From the NCBI RefSeq assembly GCF_042477335.2, contig NC_091262.1, forward strand, positions 15,148,001-15,212,000: 64,000 nt of DNA, given 5' to 3'. The notes below the pieces were generated by a model. That model ran no database searches, was not told the DNA's origin, and saw only the letters and a program-made list of their open reading frames with translations. Shown here in pieces: positions 1 through 10,468 of this stretch. Both the position numbers and the translations under genes were made by a program. Every line of letters starts with the position of its first letter. Positions within the stretch are counted from its first letter, which is position 1. This DNA is from Ovis canadensis (taxonomy: Eukaryota; Chordata; Mammalia; Artiodactyla; Bovidae).

Positions 1-14
1 CATTGTTTATTGTC

Positions 15-340
15 TTGTTTCTCCTTGCTATTCTCTGAAACTCTGCATTTAATTTAGGTAACTTTTCCTTTCTCTCTTGCTTTTCACTTCCCTTCTTTCC
101 TTAGCTATTTGCAAAGCCTCCTCAGACAACTTCTCTGCCTTCTTGTATTTCTTTTTCTTTGGGATGGCTTTGTTTGCTGCCTCCTACACAATATTATGAA
201 CCTCGGTCCATAGTTCTTCAGGCACGCTGTTTACTAGAACATCCTTTGAATCTATTCATCACCTCCACTGTATATTCATAAAGGATTTGATTTAAGTCCT
301 ACCCGGCTGGCCTAGTGGTTTTGTACCACTTCCTTTTTAT
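15..340 (-). mobile_element. BovB LINE fragment (ORF2, between EN and RT)
   Basis: The sequence parallels 42110-42430 base for base over most of its length, including the ctccttgctattctctg and gttcttcaggcacgctgtt stretches. It is truncated at both ends and carries no long open frame. Confidence 0.75.
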
Positions 341-344
341 GTAC

Positions 345-520
345 CGCACCTTCTCTATATGCACACAAAGGAAATTACTCCTTGAGTAATATTCCTTATT
401 ACTCCTTGTGAGTAATATTCCGTATATATATCACATCTTTATCCATTCATCTGTCAATGAACATAAAAGATGTGGTTGTTTCCACATCTTGGCTACTGTG
501 AATAGTGCTTAAAAGCAGGA
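345..520 (-). mobile_element. L1 fragment (end of ORF2 / 3' UTR)
   Basis: The antisense of a typical L1 3' segment is seen: stretches like gagtaatattcc, atccattcatctgtcaatg and cttggctactgtgaatagtgct. A local duplication of the ccttgagtaatattcc segment lies at 380-422. Confidence 0.6.
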
Positions 521-548
521 GGTTTTAAGAAAGCCTCCCTGTCTACAT

Positions 549-760
549 GAGGTTAGTGAAGTCACTCAGTCGTGTCCGACTCTTTGTGACCCCATGAACT
601 GCAGCCCACCAGGCTCCTCTATCCATGGGATTCTCCAGGCAAGAATACTGGAGTGGGTTGCCATTTCCTTCTCCAGGGGATCTTCCCGACCCAGGGATCT
701 AACTGGGGTCTCCCGCATTGGAGGCAGACGCTTTACCGCCTGAGGCACCAGGGAAGTCAG
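549..760 (-). mobile_element. Bov-tA SINE
   Basis: A complete tRNA-headed ruminant SINE in antisense: the tail-side text (cgtgtccgactctttgtgacccc) is at the low end, and the tRNA-like head, with its B-box-like text, is near 690-758 (gcctgaggcaccagggaag). Confidence 0.85.
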
Positions 761-867
761 ATTGGACTCTGCAAATGAAACCACTTTCAACATTGCTTCT
801 CTGAACCAGTAAAAATGCTTACATTGCTACACTGCTATTTATTTATTCCTCTAAGCAATATCCAGAG

Positions 868-1080
868 CTTCCCAGGTGGCTCAGTGATAAGGAGTCTGCC
901 TGCCAGGGCAGGAGATGCAGGTACTGTGGGTTCTGTCCCTGGGTTGGGAAGATCCCCCTGGAGAAGGAAATGACAACCCACTCTAGTATTCTTGCCTGGA
1001 AAATCCCATGGACAGAGGAGCCTGATGGTCAATGGTCCACGGGGTTGCAAAAGAGTCACACACGACTTAGTGATTAAACG
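868..1080 (+). mobile_element. Bov-tA SINE
   Basis: Sense copy starting gcttcccaggtggctcag and ending in the gagtcacacacgactta tail. It has several substitutions, so it is not young. Confidence 0.82.
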
Positions 1081-1302
1081 GCAGCAACAACGAAGCATTT
1101 TCCAGCTGTTGCCTGACAGGAAATACGCACTTAGCATATATAGCTGTCTTGCTCCCATTCTTCCTATCTGTTGTCATTTCTGTTCAATCTGATTTTACTG
1201 TTAACATTCTGTTGTGAACACTGAGCCCACTACGCTCCTAGGGAAGCACCATGCCTCTTGTACAACTTAAAAAGCATTGCCATTGCTCTGTGAAATCCTA
1301 GC

Positions 1303-1450
1303 GGGGTGGGATGGAGAGGGAGGTAGAAGGGGAGTTCAAGAGGGAGGGGACGTATGTACACCTACTGCTGATTCACGCTGGTGTATGGCAAAAGCCATGG
1401 CAATATTGTAAAGCAATTATCCTCTAATTAAAAATATCTATATATAATTT
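1303..1450 (+). mobile_element. L1 3'-end fragment
   Basis: Artiodactyl L1 3' UTR end: gggatggagagggaggtag, the gattcacgctggtgtatggc stretch, and aagcaattatcctctaatta before an AT-rich tail. The same block recurs at 38370-38520, 39590-39740 and 40130-40260. Confidence 0.7.
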
Positions 1451-1697
1451 CTTGGAATTAATAATTGCTCATTTTTCACTTGACTGTATTCTCTGTAGCT
1501 TTATCCTGAATTCATTCTATTCTGTCTGACAGGACAGTCTAATGTCTCTGCATACTATTTTCCACACAATTACAAACTAGTGAGTTATCAGTTCAGCAGT
1601 ATGCTGGTACCAGCTTCTAGCAGCTGAGAGAGCTAATGATTAAATATTCAGGAATTTTAGGAGCTTTGTAAGCCAAGGTTGTTGTGTAGTCACTAGG

Positions 1698-1815
1698 TCA
1701 GGAAATAACAGCTCACTCCAGTATTCTTGCCTGAGAAATCCCATGCACAGAGGGGTCTGGTGGGCTACAGTCCATGGGATTGCAAAAATGTCAGATACCA
1801 CTCAGCGACTCAAGA
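1698..1815 (+). mobile_element. Bov-tA SINE, 5'-truncated
   Basis: Only the downstream half is present (actccagtattcttgcctg to gatacca...cagcgactcaa). Confidence 0.7.
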
Positions 1816-2517
1816 GCAACAAAGCCAAGGTGCTGGGAGCCTGATATCAGCATCATGAGAAGCTGCCCAGTGCAGTGATGGGAAATGCCTCAAGCCAGGG
1901 CCTTCTATTGTTCGCCTGTTTCCCACACAGCACTCCCCCACTGTTCTGCCCCCTGGAGGCATCTCTTCTAGAAGACAAATCCTACTGCCTCCAGAGGCTG
2001 CACATCTGCCCTGGGCCTTCCGCCACTGTCCCCGGAGTTCCCCACCTCCCACTTCCTGCATCAGATGTCTCTTTTTCACTGATTCCCTTTTTGGCTGGAA
2101 TCCTCTCGGTAGTATTCCTAGCAAGAGTGTAAGGGAGGTAATTTGTTTGATCTTTCAGCTTTTATTTTCACTCATAATTGATTACTGGTTTGACTGATCA
2201 TGAAATTCAAATGTTGAAATCATTTTTCCCTGGAATTTGGAAAGCACTCCCTCTTTGCTTTTCAGCTCTCTATGCTGCTGTTTAGAAGTTTGGGGCTATC
2301 CTTGTATTCAATCTTTTGCAATGACTCATTTCCCCCCCCCTCTCTGGAGATGTTTACATCCTTTCGTTTATAGCTAAAGTGGTAAAGTTCCCTACTGATG
2401 TGACTCATGTTGGTAATCTTTCCGAATTTTCTAAGAACATAAAATGAATAATTTTAAACTGAAAACTCATGTCTCTTCCTTTTTTAAACATGACTTTTGC
2501 AAAAATTTAGATTAAAA
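1816..2517. other. Intergenic stretch, nothing recognised
   Basis: About 700 bases between repeats. It has two overlapping short frames (85 and 104 codons, opposite strands) with no family resemblance or splice context, and a C9 run near 2332-2340. I see no supported gene. Confidence 0.5.
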
Positions 2518-2965
2518 GTATTTTTTAATTGAAGTATAGTTGATTTACAATGTTGTGTCAGTTTTAGGTGTATATAGTAGAGAAGGCAATGGCACCCCAT
2601 TCCAGTACTCTTGCCTGGAAAATCTCAGGGCGGAGGAGCCTGGTAAGCTGCAGTCCATGGGGTCGCTAAGAGTCAGACACGACTGAGTGACTTCACTTTC
2701 AATTTTCACTGTCATGCATTGGAGAAGGAAATGGCACCCCACTCCAGTGTTCTTGCCTGGAGAATCCCAGGGACGGGGGAGCCTGGTGAGCTGCCGTCTA
2801 TGGGGTCACACAGAGTCAGACACGACTGAAGCGACTTAGCAGCAGCAGCAGCAGCAGCACAGCGATTCAGTTATATATAATATATATTTCTTTTCAGATT
2901 CTTTTCTCACATAGGTTATTGCAAAATACTAAGTAGAGCTCCTCATGCTATAAAGTAGGTCCTAG
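2518..2965 (-). mobile_element. L1 3' UTR fragment interrupted by a Bov-A2
   Basis: L1 text on the two flanks (attgaagtatagttgattt before, ttcttttcagattcttttc and cataggttattgcaaaatac after) is continuous apart from the SINE at 2582-2858. The same L1 segment is seen uninterrupted at 22700-22900. Confidence 0.65.
2582..2858 (+). mobile_element. Bov-A2 SINE
   Basis: Two related halves, each starting gagaaggcaatgg or gagaaggaaatgg and ending in a gtcagacacgactgaagcgac type segment. The tail is an AGC repeat (2839-2858), which is typical of Bov-A2. Confidence 0.85.
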
Positions 2966-2969
2966 TTGG

Positions 2970-3240
2970 CTTTCCTGATAGCTCAGTTGGTAAAGAATCA
3001 GCCTGCAATTCAGAAGACACTGCTTCGGTTCCTGGGTCAGGAAGATCCACTGGAGAAGGGACAGGCTATCCATTCCAGTATTCTTGGCTTCCCTTGTGGC
3101 TCAGCTGGTAAAGAATCTGCCTGCAATGGAGGAGACCTGGATTTGTTCCCTGGGTTGAGAAGAATCCCCTGGATAAGGGAAAAGCTACCCACTCTGGTGT
3201 TCTGGCCTGGAGAACTTCATGGACAGTATAGTTGGACTAT
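2970..3240 (+). mobile_element. Dimeric Bov-tA SINE
   Basis: A truncated unit (2970-3088) ending at ccagtattctt is fused directly to a second unit starting ggcttcccttgtggctcag. The same junction is seen at about 4494-4499 and 35577-35580. Confidence 0.75.
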
Positions 3241-4026
3241 AAAGAAAGCTGAGCACTGAAGAATTGGTGCTTTTGAACTGTGGTGTTGGAGAGTCCCTTG
3301 GACTGTAAGGAGATCCAACCAGTCCATCCTAAAGGAAATCAGTCCAGAATATTCATTGGAAGGACTGATGCTGAAGCTGAAACTCCAATACTTTGGCCAC
3401 CTGATGCAAAGAACTGATTCATTATAAAAGATCCTGATGCGGGTGAAGGAGTCTTTGGGCCTAGGAAAGAAAACAATTGTCTCAAAGGCCCTTGCTGAAT
3501 CATCTGACTTCAGAGGGAAAAAAAAAAAAAGAAGAACTTTAAGTCCTGCCCTGATGATCTGGGCCTGTTGCATCTACCTGGGACTTATCACCCCGTGCTC
3601 AAAACCTCCCAACCCTGGCTCAACTACAAATGCTATCACAACTAAAGATTACCCAAAACATCCTGCCTGACTACTGTTTCCCTTATCGCTTCCACAAACC
3701 TCCCTTTAAATATGAAGCCTCCCTGATCCCTCTCGTGCTTAGCCTGGTCATTAGGCCAACTGTCGCCTCTCCTTGCCTGTATATGGGTAATCTACCTCGG
3801 TTGAGGTTGTCTCTCCTTCTTTTCTTCCTTGGCCCGAACTATATCTTACACTGGGAAAGACTGAAGGCAGGAGGAGAAGGGGACAACAGAGGATGAAATT
3901 GATGGATGGCATCACTAACTCAATGGACATGAGTTTGAGCAAGCTCTGAGAGTTGGTGAAGGACAGAGAAGCCTGGCATGCTACAGTTCATGGAGTCGCA
4001 AAGAGTGGGACAAGACTGAGCAACTT
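3236..4026 (+). mobile_element. BovB 3' end, split by an LTR
   Basis: BovB 3' sequence at 3236-3443 (aagctgagcactgaagaatt, ggaaatcagtccagaatatt) resumes at 3851 (ctgggaaagactgaaggc) and runs to the 3' end near 4026. The break falls inside the standard gatcctgatgctgggaaag text. Confidence 0.8.
3444..3850. mobile_element. Solo LTR inserted in BovB
   Basis: A 407-bp insert that begins TGAAGG and ends CTTACA (TG...CA), flanked by gcggg on the left and ctggg on the right at the BovB break. This fits a slightly mutated target duplication. It has an A/T-rich tttaaatatgaa box and an A13 run at about 3519-3531. Family and coding strand were not recognised. Confidence 0.6.
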
Positions 4027-4890
4027 TTATTTTCTTTTTCTGTTGATTGTCTATTTTATGTATAGTAGTATGTATATGTTAATCTCAGCCTCCTAGATTA
4101 TCCTTCCTCCTACCTGCCTTTCCTGTTTGGTAAAAATAAGTTTGTTTTCTATGTCTGTGAGTCTCTTTCTGTTATGTAAACAAGTTCATTTATATCATTT
4201 TTTAGATTCCATTATCTAAGTGATTGCATATATTTTTATTTGTCTGATTTACTTCATTTAGTGGGATAATCTCTAAGTCCCTCTATATTGCTGCAAATGG
4301 CATTATTTTGCCTTTCTATGCTTGAGTAATATTCCATTATATATATGCATTTATATGTGCATATATTTATATATATATGGGCTTCTCTGGGTAGCTCAGC
4401 TGGTAAAGAATCTGCCTGCAGTGCAGAAGACCCCAGTTTGATTCCTGAGTCTGGAAGATCTTCTGGAGAAGGGATAGGCTACCCACTCCAGTATTTTGGG
4501 CTTCCAGGGTGGCTTAGCTGGTAAAGAATCTGCCTGCAATGCAGGAGACCTGAGTTCAATCCCTGGGTTGGGAAGATCCCCTGGAGAAGGGAATGGCTAC
4601 CCACTCCAGTATGTGCATTTATCTTTTTGGATTATGATTTTCTTCAGATATATGCCCAGGAATGGGATTGCTGGATCATATGGTAACACTATTTTTCATT
4701 TTTTAAAGAAACCTCCATACCGTTCTCCATAGTAACTGCACCAATTTATAGTCCCACCAAACAGTCTATAAGAATCCTCATGTCCCTTCCATTTTTAAAA
4801 TTAATTTATTTTTAATTGGAGGATAATTGCTTTACAATATTGTGTTCGTCTCTGCCATACATCAGCATGAATCAGCCATAGGTGTACATA
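4027..4890 (-). mobile_element. L1 3' region, antisense, interrupted by a SINE
   Basis: L1 text on both sides of the dimeric SINE: gtgagtctctttctgttatg, ttgagtaatattccatta, then aggaatgggattgctggatc, ccaccaaacagtctataaga and the L1 3' end ggaggataattgctttacaa at about 4818. Confidence 0.65.
4381..4613 (+). mobile_element. Dimeric Bov-tA SINE
   Basis: Two head-containing units in tandem (heads at 4381 and 4499). The first is cut at actccagtattttg. The insertion splits the antisense L1. Confidence 0.8.
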
Positions 4891-5149
4891 TGTGGCCTCC
4901 CTCCTGAGGCCGGTGCTCCTCCCACCCCGAGCTGTCCCTCTAGGCTGTCAGAGCGCGCCAGATTGGAGCTCCCTGTGTCGCACCACAAGTTTCCACTGGC
5001 TATCTAGTTTTATGCGTGGTGGTGTGTGTGTTTCAGTGCTAGTCTCTCAGTTCACCCCGTCTCCTTCCCCAGCTGTGTCCATGTGTCGGTGTCTCCACTG
5101 CTGCCCTGCGCATAGGTTCATCAGCACCATCCTTCTAGATTCCATATAT

Positions 5150-5575
5150 ATGCATTCAGTTCAGTTGCTCAGTCGTGTCCGACTCTTTGCGACCCCATGG
5201 ACCGCAGCACGCCAGGCCTCCCTGCCCATCACCAACTCCAGGAGCTTACTCAAACTTATGCCCATTGAGTCAGTGATGCCATCCAGCCATCTCATCCTCT
5301 GTCATCCCCTTCTCCTCCTACCTTCAGTCTTTCCCAGCATCAGGGTCTTTTCAAATGAGTCAGCTCTTCTCAACAGGTGGCCAAAGTATTGGATTTTCAG
5401 CTTGAGAATCAGTCCTTCCAATGAATATTCAGGACTGATTTTCTTTAGGATTGACAGGTTGGATCTCCTTGCAGTCCAAGGGACTCTCAAGAGTCTTCTC
5501 CAACACCGCAGTTCAAAAGCATCAATTCTTCAGTGCTGAGCTTTCTTTATATTCCAACTCTCACATCCATACATA
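5150..5575 (-). mobile_element. BovB LINE, 3' end
   Basis: Antisense BovB 3' end; the 215-codon frame over 4892-5539 is the antisense of BovB and not a host gene. It starts at the cagttcagttgctcagtcg terminus and runs up to ctttctttatattccaactc. Confidence 0.85.
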
Positions 5576-5969
5576 TATGCATTAGTATACAATAATTGTT
5601 TTTCTTTTTTTGACTTATTTCAATCTGACAATAAGCTCTAGGTTCATCCACCTCATTTCAACTGACTCAAATTCATTCCTTTTTTGTGACTGGGACAAAG
5701 TTTCTTATATTATTCTATTGACACCTAGTGGTCAGGTGTTTTACCTCTGGCATTTAAGCCTTAGTTTTTTCCTCTTTTCTCTCCTATTTTCATCTTTATA
5801 TTTTAAACCTATCAATATTTTCTAAGATATTTCATTGACTTTATCTACTTGTTGGAGTTTTTAAATTTGTTATCGAACTTTTCATTTTTAAAACCTCTTT
5901 CCTTTTTTTAATTCCTTTAATCACAGCTTGTTATTTCTCATAGATGGACAGTCTTTGTAGGGATAGTAT
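5576..5969 (-). mobile_element. L1 fragment, then unassigned AT-rich sequence
   Basis: 5590-5690 resembles antisense L1 (gacttatttcaatctgacaa, taggttcatccacctcattt). From 5700 to 5965 the sequence is AT-rich and I recognise nothing. Confidence 0.45.
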
Positions 5970-6536
5970 TGAAACAGGAGGGAAGAGGGCACAACTTGGA
6001 AAGAATGACATAGACCAAGGACACAACATTAACTGATTAGAATCAAATGGATCCAGGATGACAGGCAACTCCACTTTGAATAGACCTCAGTCAGCAAGCT
6101 GAGGTGACACACCCAGAGGCACCTTGACAGTTCCGAGGCACTATCCAAACCAAGGAGTGGGCAGTGGCCCAGTTCCTGGAAATCTCCGCCCCTTTTCCAA
6201 AATGGTTGGAATAATCCTCTCACTCATTAGCCTATGAAGTTACCCAGCCCATAAAAACTAACTGTGACACACTTCATGGCTGCACTCACCCTCCGTGATG
6301 GCCCACACTTTGTCTGTGAAGTATGTTCCTCTCTGAATCTGAATAAATCACTTCTTACCTATCACTTTGTCCCTCAATGAAGTCTTTCTGCGATGAGACA
6401 TTAAGAACATAAACTTCATTATGTCCTGAATCCAGGCACCATGGGTTTTGGCTGGGTTGAGTCCCAGCCACATGGATTCAAATCCCATGCAGGCGTTTGG
6501 TTGGGTTCAAGTCCCAGTCTGAGGTAAATGGTCTCA
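5970..6536 (+). mobile_element. Solo LTR of the class I ERV family seen at 9751-15203
   Basis: 567 bp starting TGAAACAGGAGGGA and ending GTCTCA, flanked by GTAT on both sides (5966-5969 and 6537-6540), a perfect 4-bp target duplication. AATAAA is at 6342-6347. It is similar along its length to the two proviral LTRs (ggcagtggcccagttcctgg, aataaatcacttcttaccta). No internal viral sequence is attached, so it is a solo LTR left by recombination. Confidence 0.85.
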
Positions 6537-6714
6537 GTATGCCTTCCTCTGTTTGTTTTGAGCTCTAGCTTTAATATTAGAGACTTTCTCAGATGTTTGT
6601 GTGTTCTTTTGCAATATGTAAAATACAGACAGACCTTGGAGATGTGGATTTGGTTCCAGACCGCTGCAATAAAGTGAGTATCATAATCAAGCAAGTCCCA
6701 TGAACATTTTGGTT

Positions 6715-7290
6715 TCCCAGTGCATATGATACTAAGATAGCAGAATAGAAGGATGTGCGCTCACCTTTTCCTATGAGAACACCAAAATCACAAATAGTTG
6801 CTGAACAGCCATTGACAGGAGAATGTGGAACCCACCAAAGAAAGATACCCCATGTATAAGGGCCAAGAAGAAGCCGCATCAAGATGGTAGGAGGGGTGCA
6901 ATCACATTTAATATCAAACCTCATACTTGCCAAGATGCTTGGAGGGCACAAACAAAATCTTGTGTCACCAGAACCCAGGGAAAGGAGAGGTGACTCCCAC
7001 AACAGATTGAGCCAGACCTGCCTTTGAGTGTTTGAAGGCCTCCTGCAGAGACATAGGGCAGCAGCAGTCCTGGGAGATGTGGCATGTGGCCTAAGTCCTC
7101 TCAGAGGAGGTCGCCATTAGCCCCACTATAGAACCGCTGTGTGGGTGATCCACAAACTGGAGAACAATTATACCAAAGAAATTCTTGCACTGTTGAGAAA
7201 GTTCTAGGTTTTACAACAGACTTCCTAACCTTGGGATCCAGCAAACAGGCATAACAAAAATACCTTATTGCTCTCTTCACAGGAAATTTC
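6715..7290 (+). mobile_element. L1 5' UTR fragment
   Basis: Resembles 47727-48230 in order: agatagcagaatagaagg, ctgaacagccattgacagga, the cacaaactggagaacaa and cttcctaaccttggggatc-like blocks. Rearranged and degraded. Confidence 0.6.
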
Positions 7291-7997
7291 AAGAGTTTTA
7301 GGAGTTAGGTGTTAGGAATAGGAGGAAGACCAAATACCTGTCTTATTATAAACCACAATATCACAGTAAGCCTAAGGGATGTTTGTAGGGGCAGTATCCT
7401 GAACAGTCCAGGTGCCAGATAATAATATTGAACAGTGTTTGCAAATCTAAAATGGACAAACGTGAAATCAAGAAGGCTGAGAAAGGAGCTGTATGGGGCT
7501 CTGCTGAGGCTCAGCGAGCCTACAGGAAAAGGAAGCTGGCAAGCGCCCTCACCACAGGGCAGGCAAGATCCCAGGACCTGCCACATGTGTCCAAGGGCTC
7601 TCTCTTCAGAAGTCTGAGGACGGGTGATTTCAGTTTCTGCCAAGTTTACCATGGTTGGACCTCACAATTTAAAATTTATGTGGAATTTATTGATATGGAC
7701 ACAAGAATAAATTATTTTTCCACATTGTTGACCAGTTACCAGTGAGACTTAGTATCCATTTCTCTTTCTTATTGATTATTGATCCTTTCTTAAGCCATTC
7801 ACTAACTTATTGCATATAACAGGGTACATTTCTGTCATTTCTAGTCAGTTCTATTTATGTACATTTTCCTGAATTACTTTTACACTATTTTAAGTATCAG
7901 CACTTTATATTTTACTATTTATTTTCTCCATTACTTTTATTTTGTAGAATATTCTTTGATATTTTTCCCTGAAAAACTCTAGATCCATTCTATTAAT
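7291..7997. other. Intergenic stretch, nothing recognised
   Basis: Overlapping frames on both strands around 7305-7745 (105 and 115 codons) have no family match, no splice context and no repeat identity I can name. The rest is AT-rich. Confidence 0.45.
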
Positions 7998-8556
7998 TGT
8001 AAGAAATAGAAACTTGAAGTGGTTCATTTTCTAGACAAAGTTGAAGCCTGGACTCTGTAGATAAAATTGAGGCCTGGACTCTTTAGATAAAGTTGAGGTT
8101 GGGGGAGAGAGATCAGACTGGATCCTAAAGAGATAGGACTCCATCCATTGCCTGTGCCCTAAAGTCATTAGGCTCTAAACTTGCCTAACAACTTGCAGAT
8201 GTGACCCAGTTCATGCACCAGGAGGGTCCCTAAACAAACAGGATATTGAGGGAAGGAATAAACTAGCAAGAAAGTCTTTGTTGAAAAATGTAGATATCGG
8301 TTGGGAAGGAAAAAAAGGATAACTTATAAAGAAATAATGAAACTTAGGCAATGTCTGGAAAGACTGTACCCAGCCAATGAGGAACCAAGGGGAGGGACCT
8401 GCATGTTAGGGCTTGTTGTACCCAACCTGGGTGTGCCTAGGTTGTGCCCACCAGACACCCAATCTTGAAAAGACTATCATCAAAATTTTGGTTTCACTGT
8501 GCTTCATATCTCCGAGTCCATCCCTTGGTTTGGGGCCAGTGAGTATATTTCTCACA
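7998..8556 (+). mobile_element. Candidate old LTR with an internal 26-bp tandem repeat
   Basis: 559 bp from TGTAAG to CTCACA (TG...CA). It is flanked by ttaat and ttcat, an imperfect 5-bp duplication. A 26-bp unit repeats about 2.5 times at 8034-8098 (gataaa.ttga.gcctggactct). A GAATAAAC lies near 8266. The boundaries are tentative. Confidence 0.4.
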
Positions 8557-8874
8557 TTCATTTCAAAAATACCTAAACAAGGAAAAGAAACAAAAAAAAA
8601 ACTAAACATTTTTAAAGGCTGTATGAATTGTGTTTCAAATGCAATACTTTTATGGTCCTTGGTTTTCTAACCTAGAAATGAGGTAAATCTTAGAATAGTT
8701 GAGACTTTGATTAATGTCTTCCTAAGCTCTAGCAGATTGTCTTTATATTTATTGGGAATATTCTTAGACACTTAAATTTCTGTCAGTGTTAGTGTTATAT
8801 TGGTCAATGAGAACTTTTCCTTTCCCTCATTATGTTCTATAGAAAAGTGAGGTGTTTTTTTTTTTCCTTCTCAA
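8557..8874. other. Intergenic stretch, nothing recognised
   Basis: AT-rich sequence without a supported gene or named repeat. It ends in a T-run at about 8853-8863, just before the BovB fragment. Confidence 0.4.
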
Positions 8875-9100
8875 GGTGATGTGAAGCACTGACTCATTGG
8901 AAAAGACCCTGATGCTGGGAAAGATTGAAGGCAGGAAGAGAAGGGGATGACAGAGGGCAAGATGGTTGGATGGCATCCCCAAATCAATGGACGTGAGTTT
9001 GAGCAAGCTCTGGGTGTGGGTGATGGACAGGGAAGCCTGGCGTGCTGCATGAAGTCCATGAGGTCGCAAAGAGTCAGACACAACTGAGCTACTGAACTTT
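8875..9100 (+). mobile_element. BovB 3'-end fragment
   Basis: BovB 3' text from gaagcactgactcattgg to gagtcagacacaactgagc, with the usual ggaagcctggcgtgctgca stretch. Confidence 0.8.
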
Positions 9101-9205
9101 CTCCTCATAGTTAGTCCAGGTATTGCTTCCTATTAGTCCTGAGAACCTTCTAGTTCATTTATTTGAATTTTGGGGGTATACAGCCATATTTCATACATTA
9201 AATTA

Positions 9206-9745
9206 AAAGACGCTTACTCCTTGGATGGAAAGTTATGACCAACCTAGATAGCATATTGGAAAGCAGAGATATTACTTTGCCAACAAAGGTCCATCTAGTC
9301 AAGGCTATGGTTTTTCCAGTAGTCATGTATGGATGCGAGAGTTGGACTGTGAAGAAAGCTGAGCGCCAAAGAATTGCTGCTTTTGAACTGTGGTGTTGGA
9401 GAAGACTCTTGAGAGTCCCTTGGACTGCAAGGAGATCCAACCAGTCCATCCTAAAGGTGACCAGTCCTGGGTATTCTTTGGAAGGAATGATGTTAAAGCT
9501 GAAACTCCAGTACTTTAGCCACCTCATGCAAAGAACTGGAAAAGGCCCTGATGCTGGGAGGGATTGGGGGCAGGAGGAGAAGGGGATGACAGAGGATGAG
9601 ATGGCTGGATGGCATCACCAACTCTATGGACATGACTTTGAGTGAATTCTGGGAGTTGGTGATGGACAGGGAGGCCTGGCGTGCTGCAGTTCATGGGATT
9701 GCAAAGAGTCGGACATGACTGAGTGAATGAACTGAACTGAACAGC
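9206..9745 (+). mobile_element. BovB ORF2 end and 3' end
   Basis: Translates over 136 codons (9235-9645) to the BovB ORF2 C-terminus, with VFPVVMYGCESWTVKKAE and [20 protein letters not shown]. It ends at the gaactgaactgaac terminus, right before the provirus. Confidence 0.88.
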
Positions 9746-9750
9746 CATAT

Positions 9751-10433
9751 TGAAACAGGAGGGAGGGGCAGAGCCCAACCTTTAAAAGAATGACATAGCC
9801 ATCAGTTCAGTTCAGTCGCACAGTGGTGTCCAACTCTTTGCCATGATAAAAACTGGTCATGATAAAAACTGGTTAGAATGAACTAGATCCAGGAGGGGAA
9901 AAGATTTAACTTCCAGTAGTCCTTAAGCCTCGTTATGCTAAGGACACAATCGCAAGTGCCTGGATAGTGCCAAGGCTGATCATAAAAGATAAAAAAGTGG
10001 GCAGTGGCCCAATTCCTGGAAATCCCTGCCCCTTTTCTGAACTAGTTGGAGTAATCTTCCCACTCGTTAACCTATGAGATTACCTAGCCCATAAACACTA
10101 ACCAAACATATTTAGCAGGCTCTTGCCTTCTGAGATGGCCCACACTCTGTCTGGGGAGTGTGTTTCTTCCGGGGGCACTGTCATCTTTTGATACAAGCTG
10201 CATTCTGTGTATGGAATGTGTTTCTCTGTAAATAAATCCACTTCTTACCTATCAGTCCGTGTCTCACTGAATTCGTTCTGCCAAGAGACATAAAGAACCT
10301 GAACTTCAATAAGTCCTGAGACTAGGTGTGTGATTTCAATGAAAAGATAGTGGATTCAAGTCCCAGTCTGAGTCACGGCCAAATTTGAGTCCCAACCCAT
10401 GGGTTCAAGCCCCATCTGAGGTGCATGGTTTCA
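9751..10433 (+). repeat. 5' LTR of the provirus
   Basis: 683 bp, starting TGAAACAGGA and ending GGTTTCA; the termini TGAAAC/GTTTCA are a perfect 6-bp inverted repeat. AATAAA is at 10231-10236. A 40-bp BovB/SINE 3'-end scrap lies at about 9802-9841. It differs from the 3' LTR at many positions, including indels, so the insertion is old. Confidence 0.85.
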
Positions 10434-10435
10434 GC

Positions 10436-10453
10436 TGGCAACCACGAAGGGAC
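10436..10453 (+). promoter_or_regulatory. Candidate primer binding site
   Basis: Two bases after the 5' LTR, the sequence TGGCAACCACGAAGGGAC begins with the TGG that pairs with the tRNA CCA end. I cannot name the tRNA with confidence. Confidence 0.55.
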
Positions 10454-10458
10454 AGTGA

Positions 10459-10468
10459 TAAGGTAAGA
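10459..10468 (+). promoter_or_regulatory. Candidate retroviral major splice donor
   Basis: TAAG|GTAAGA with the cut between 10462 and 10463, a strong donor match in the leader just after the primer-binding site, where retroviruses place theirs. Confidence 0.4.

Noticed and set aside
690..760. tRNA-like sequences in Bov-tA heads, here and in many other copies
   Set aside because: tRNA-derived SINE promoters, not tRNA genes. They lack an intact cloverleaf and are followed by SINE bodies.
2839..2860. CAG/AGC triplet runs (also near 13172, 29825 and 61021)
   Set aside because: These are the normal tails of Bov-A2 SINEs, not coding or disease-type triplet expansions.
4892..5539. 215-codon plus-strand open frame
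   Set aside because: Most of it is the antisense of the BovB 3' end, and the start lies in a different repeat. No family match.
7305..7652. Possible processed pseudogene (115-codon minus frame and 105-codon plus frame)
   Set aside because: No family resemblance, poly(A) tract or target duplication seen.
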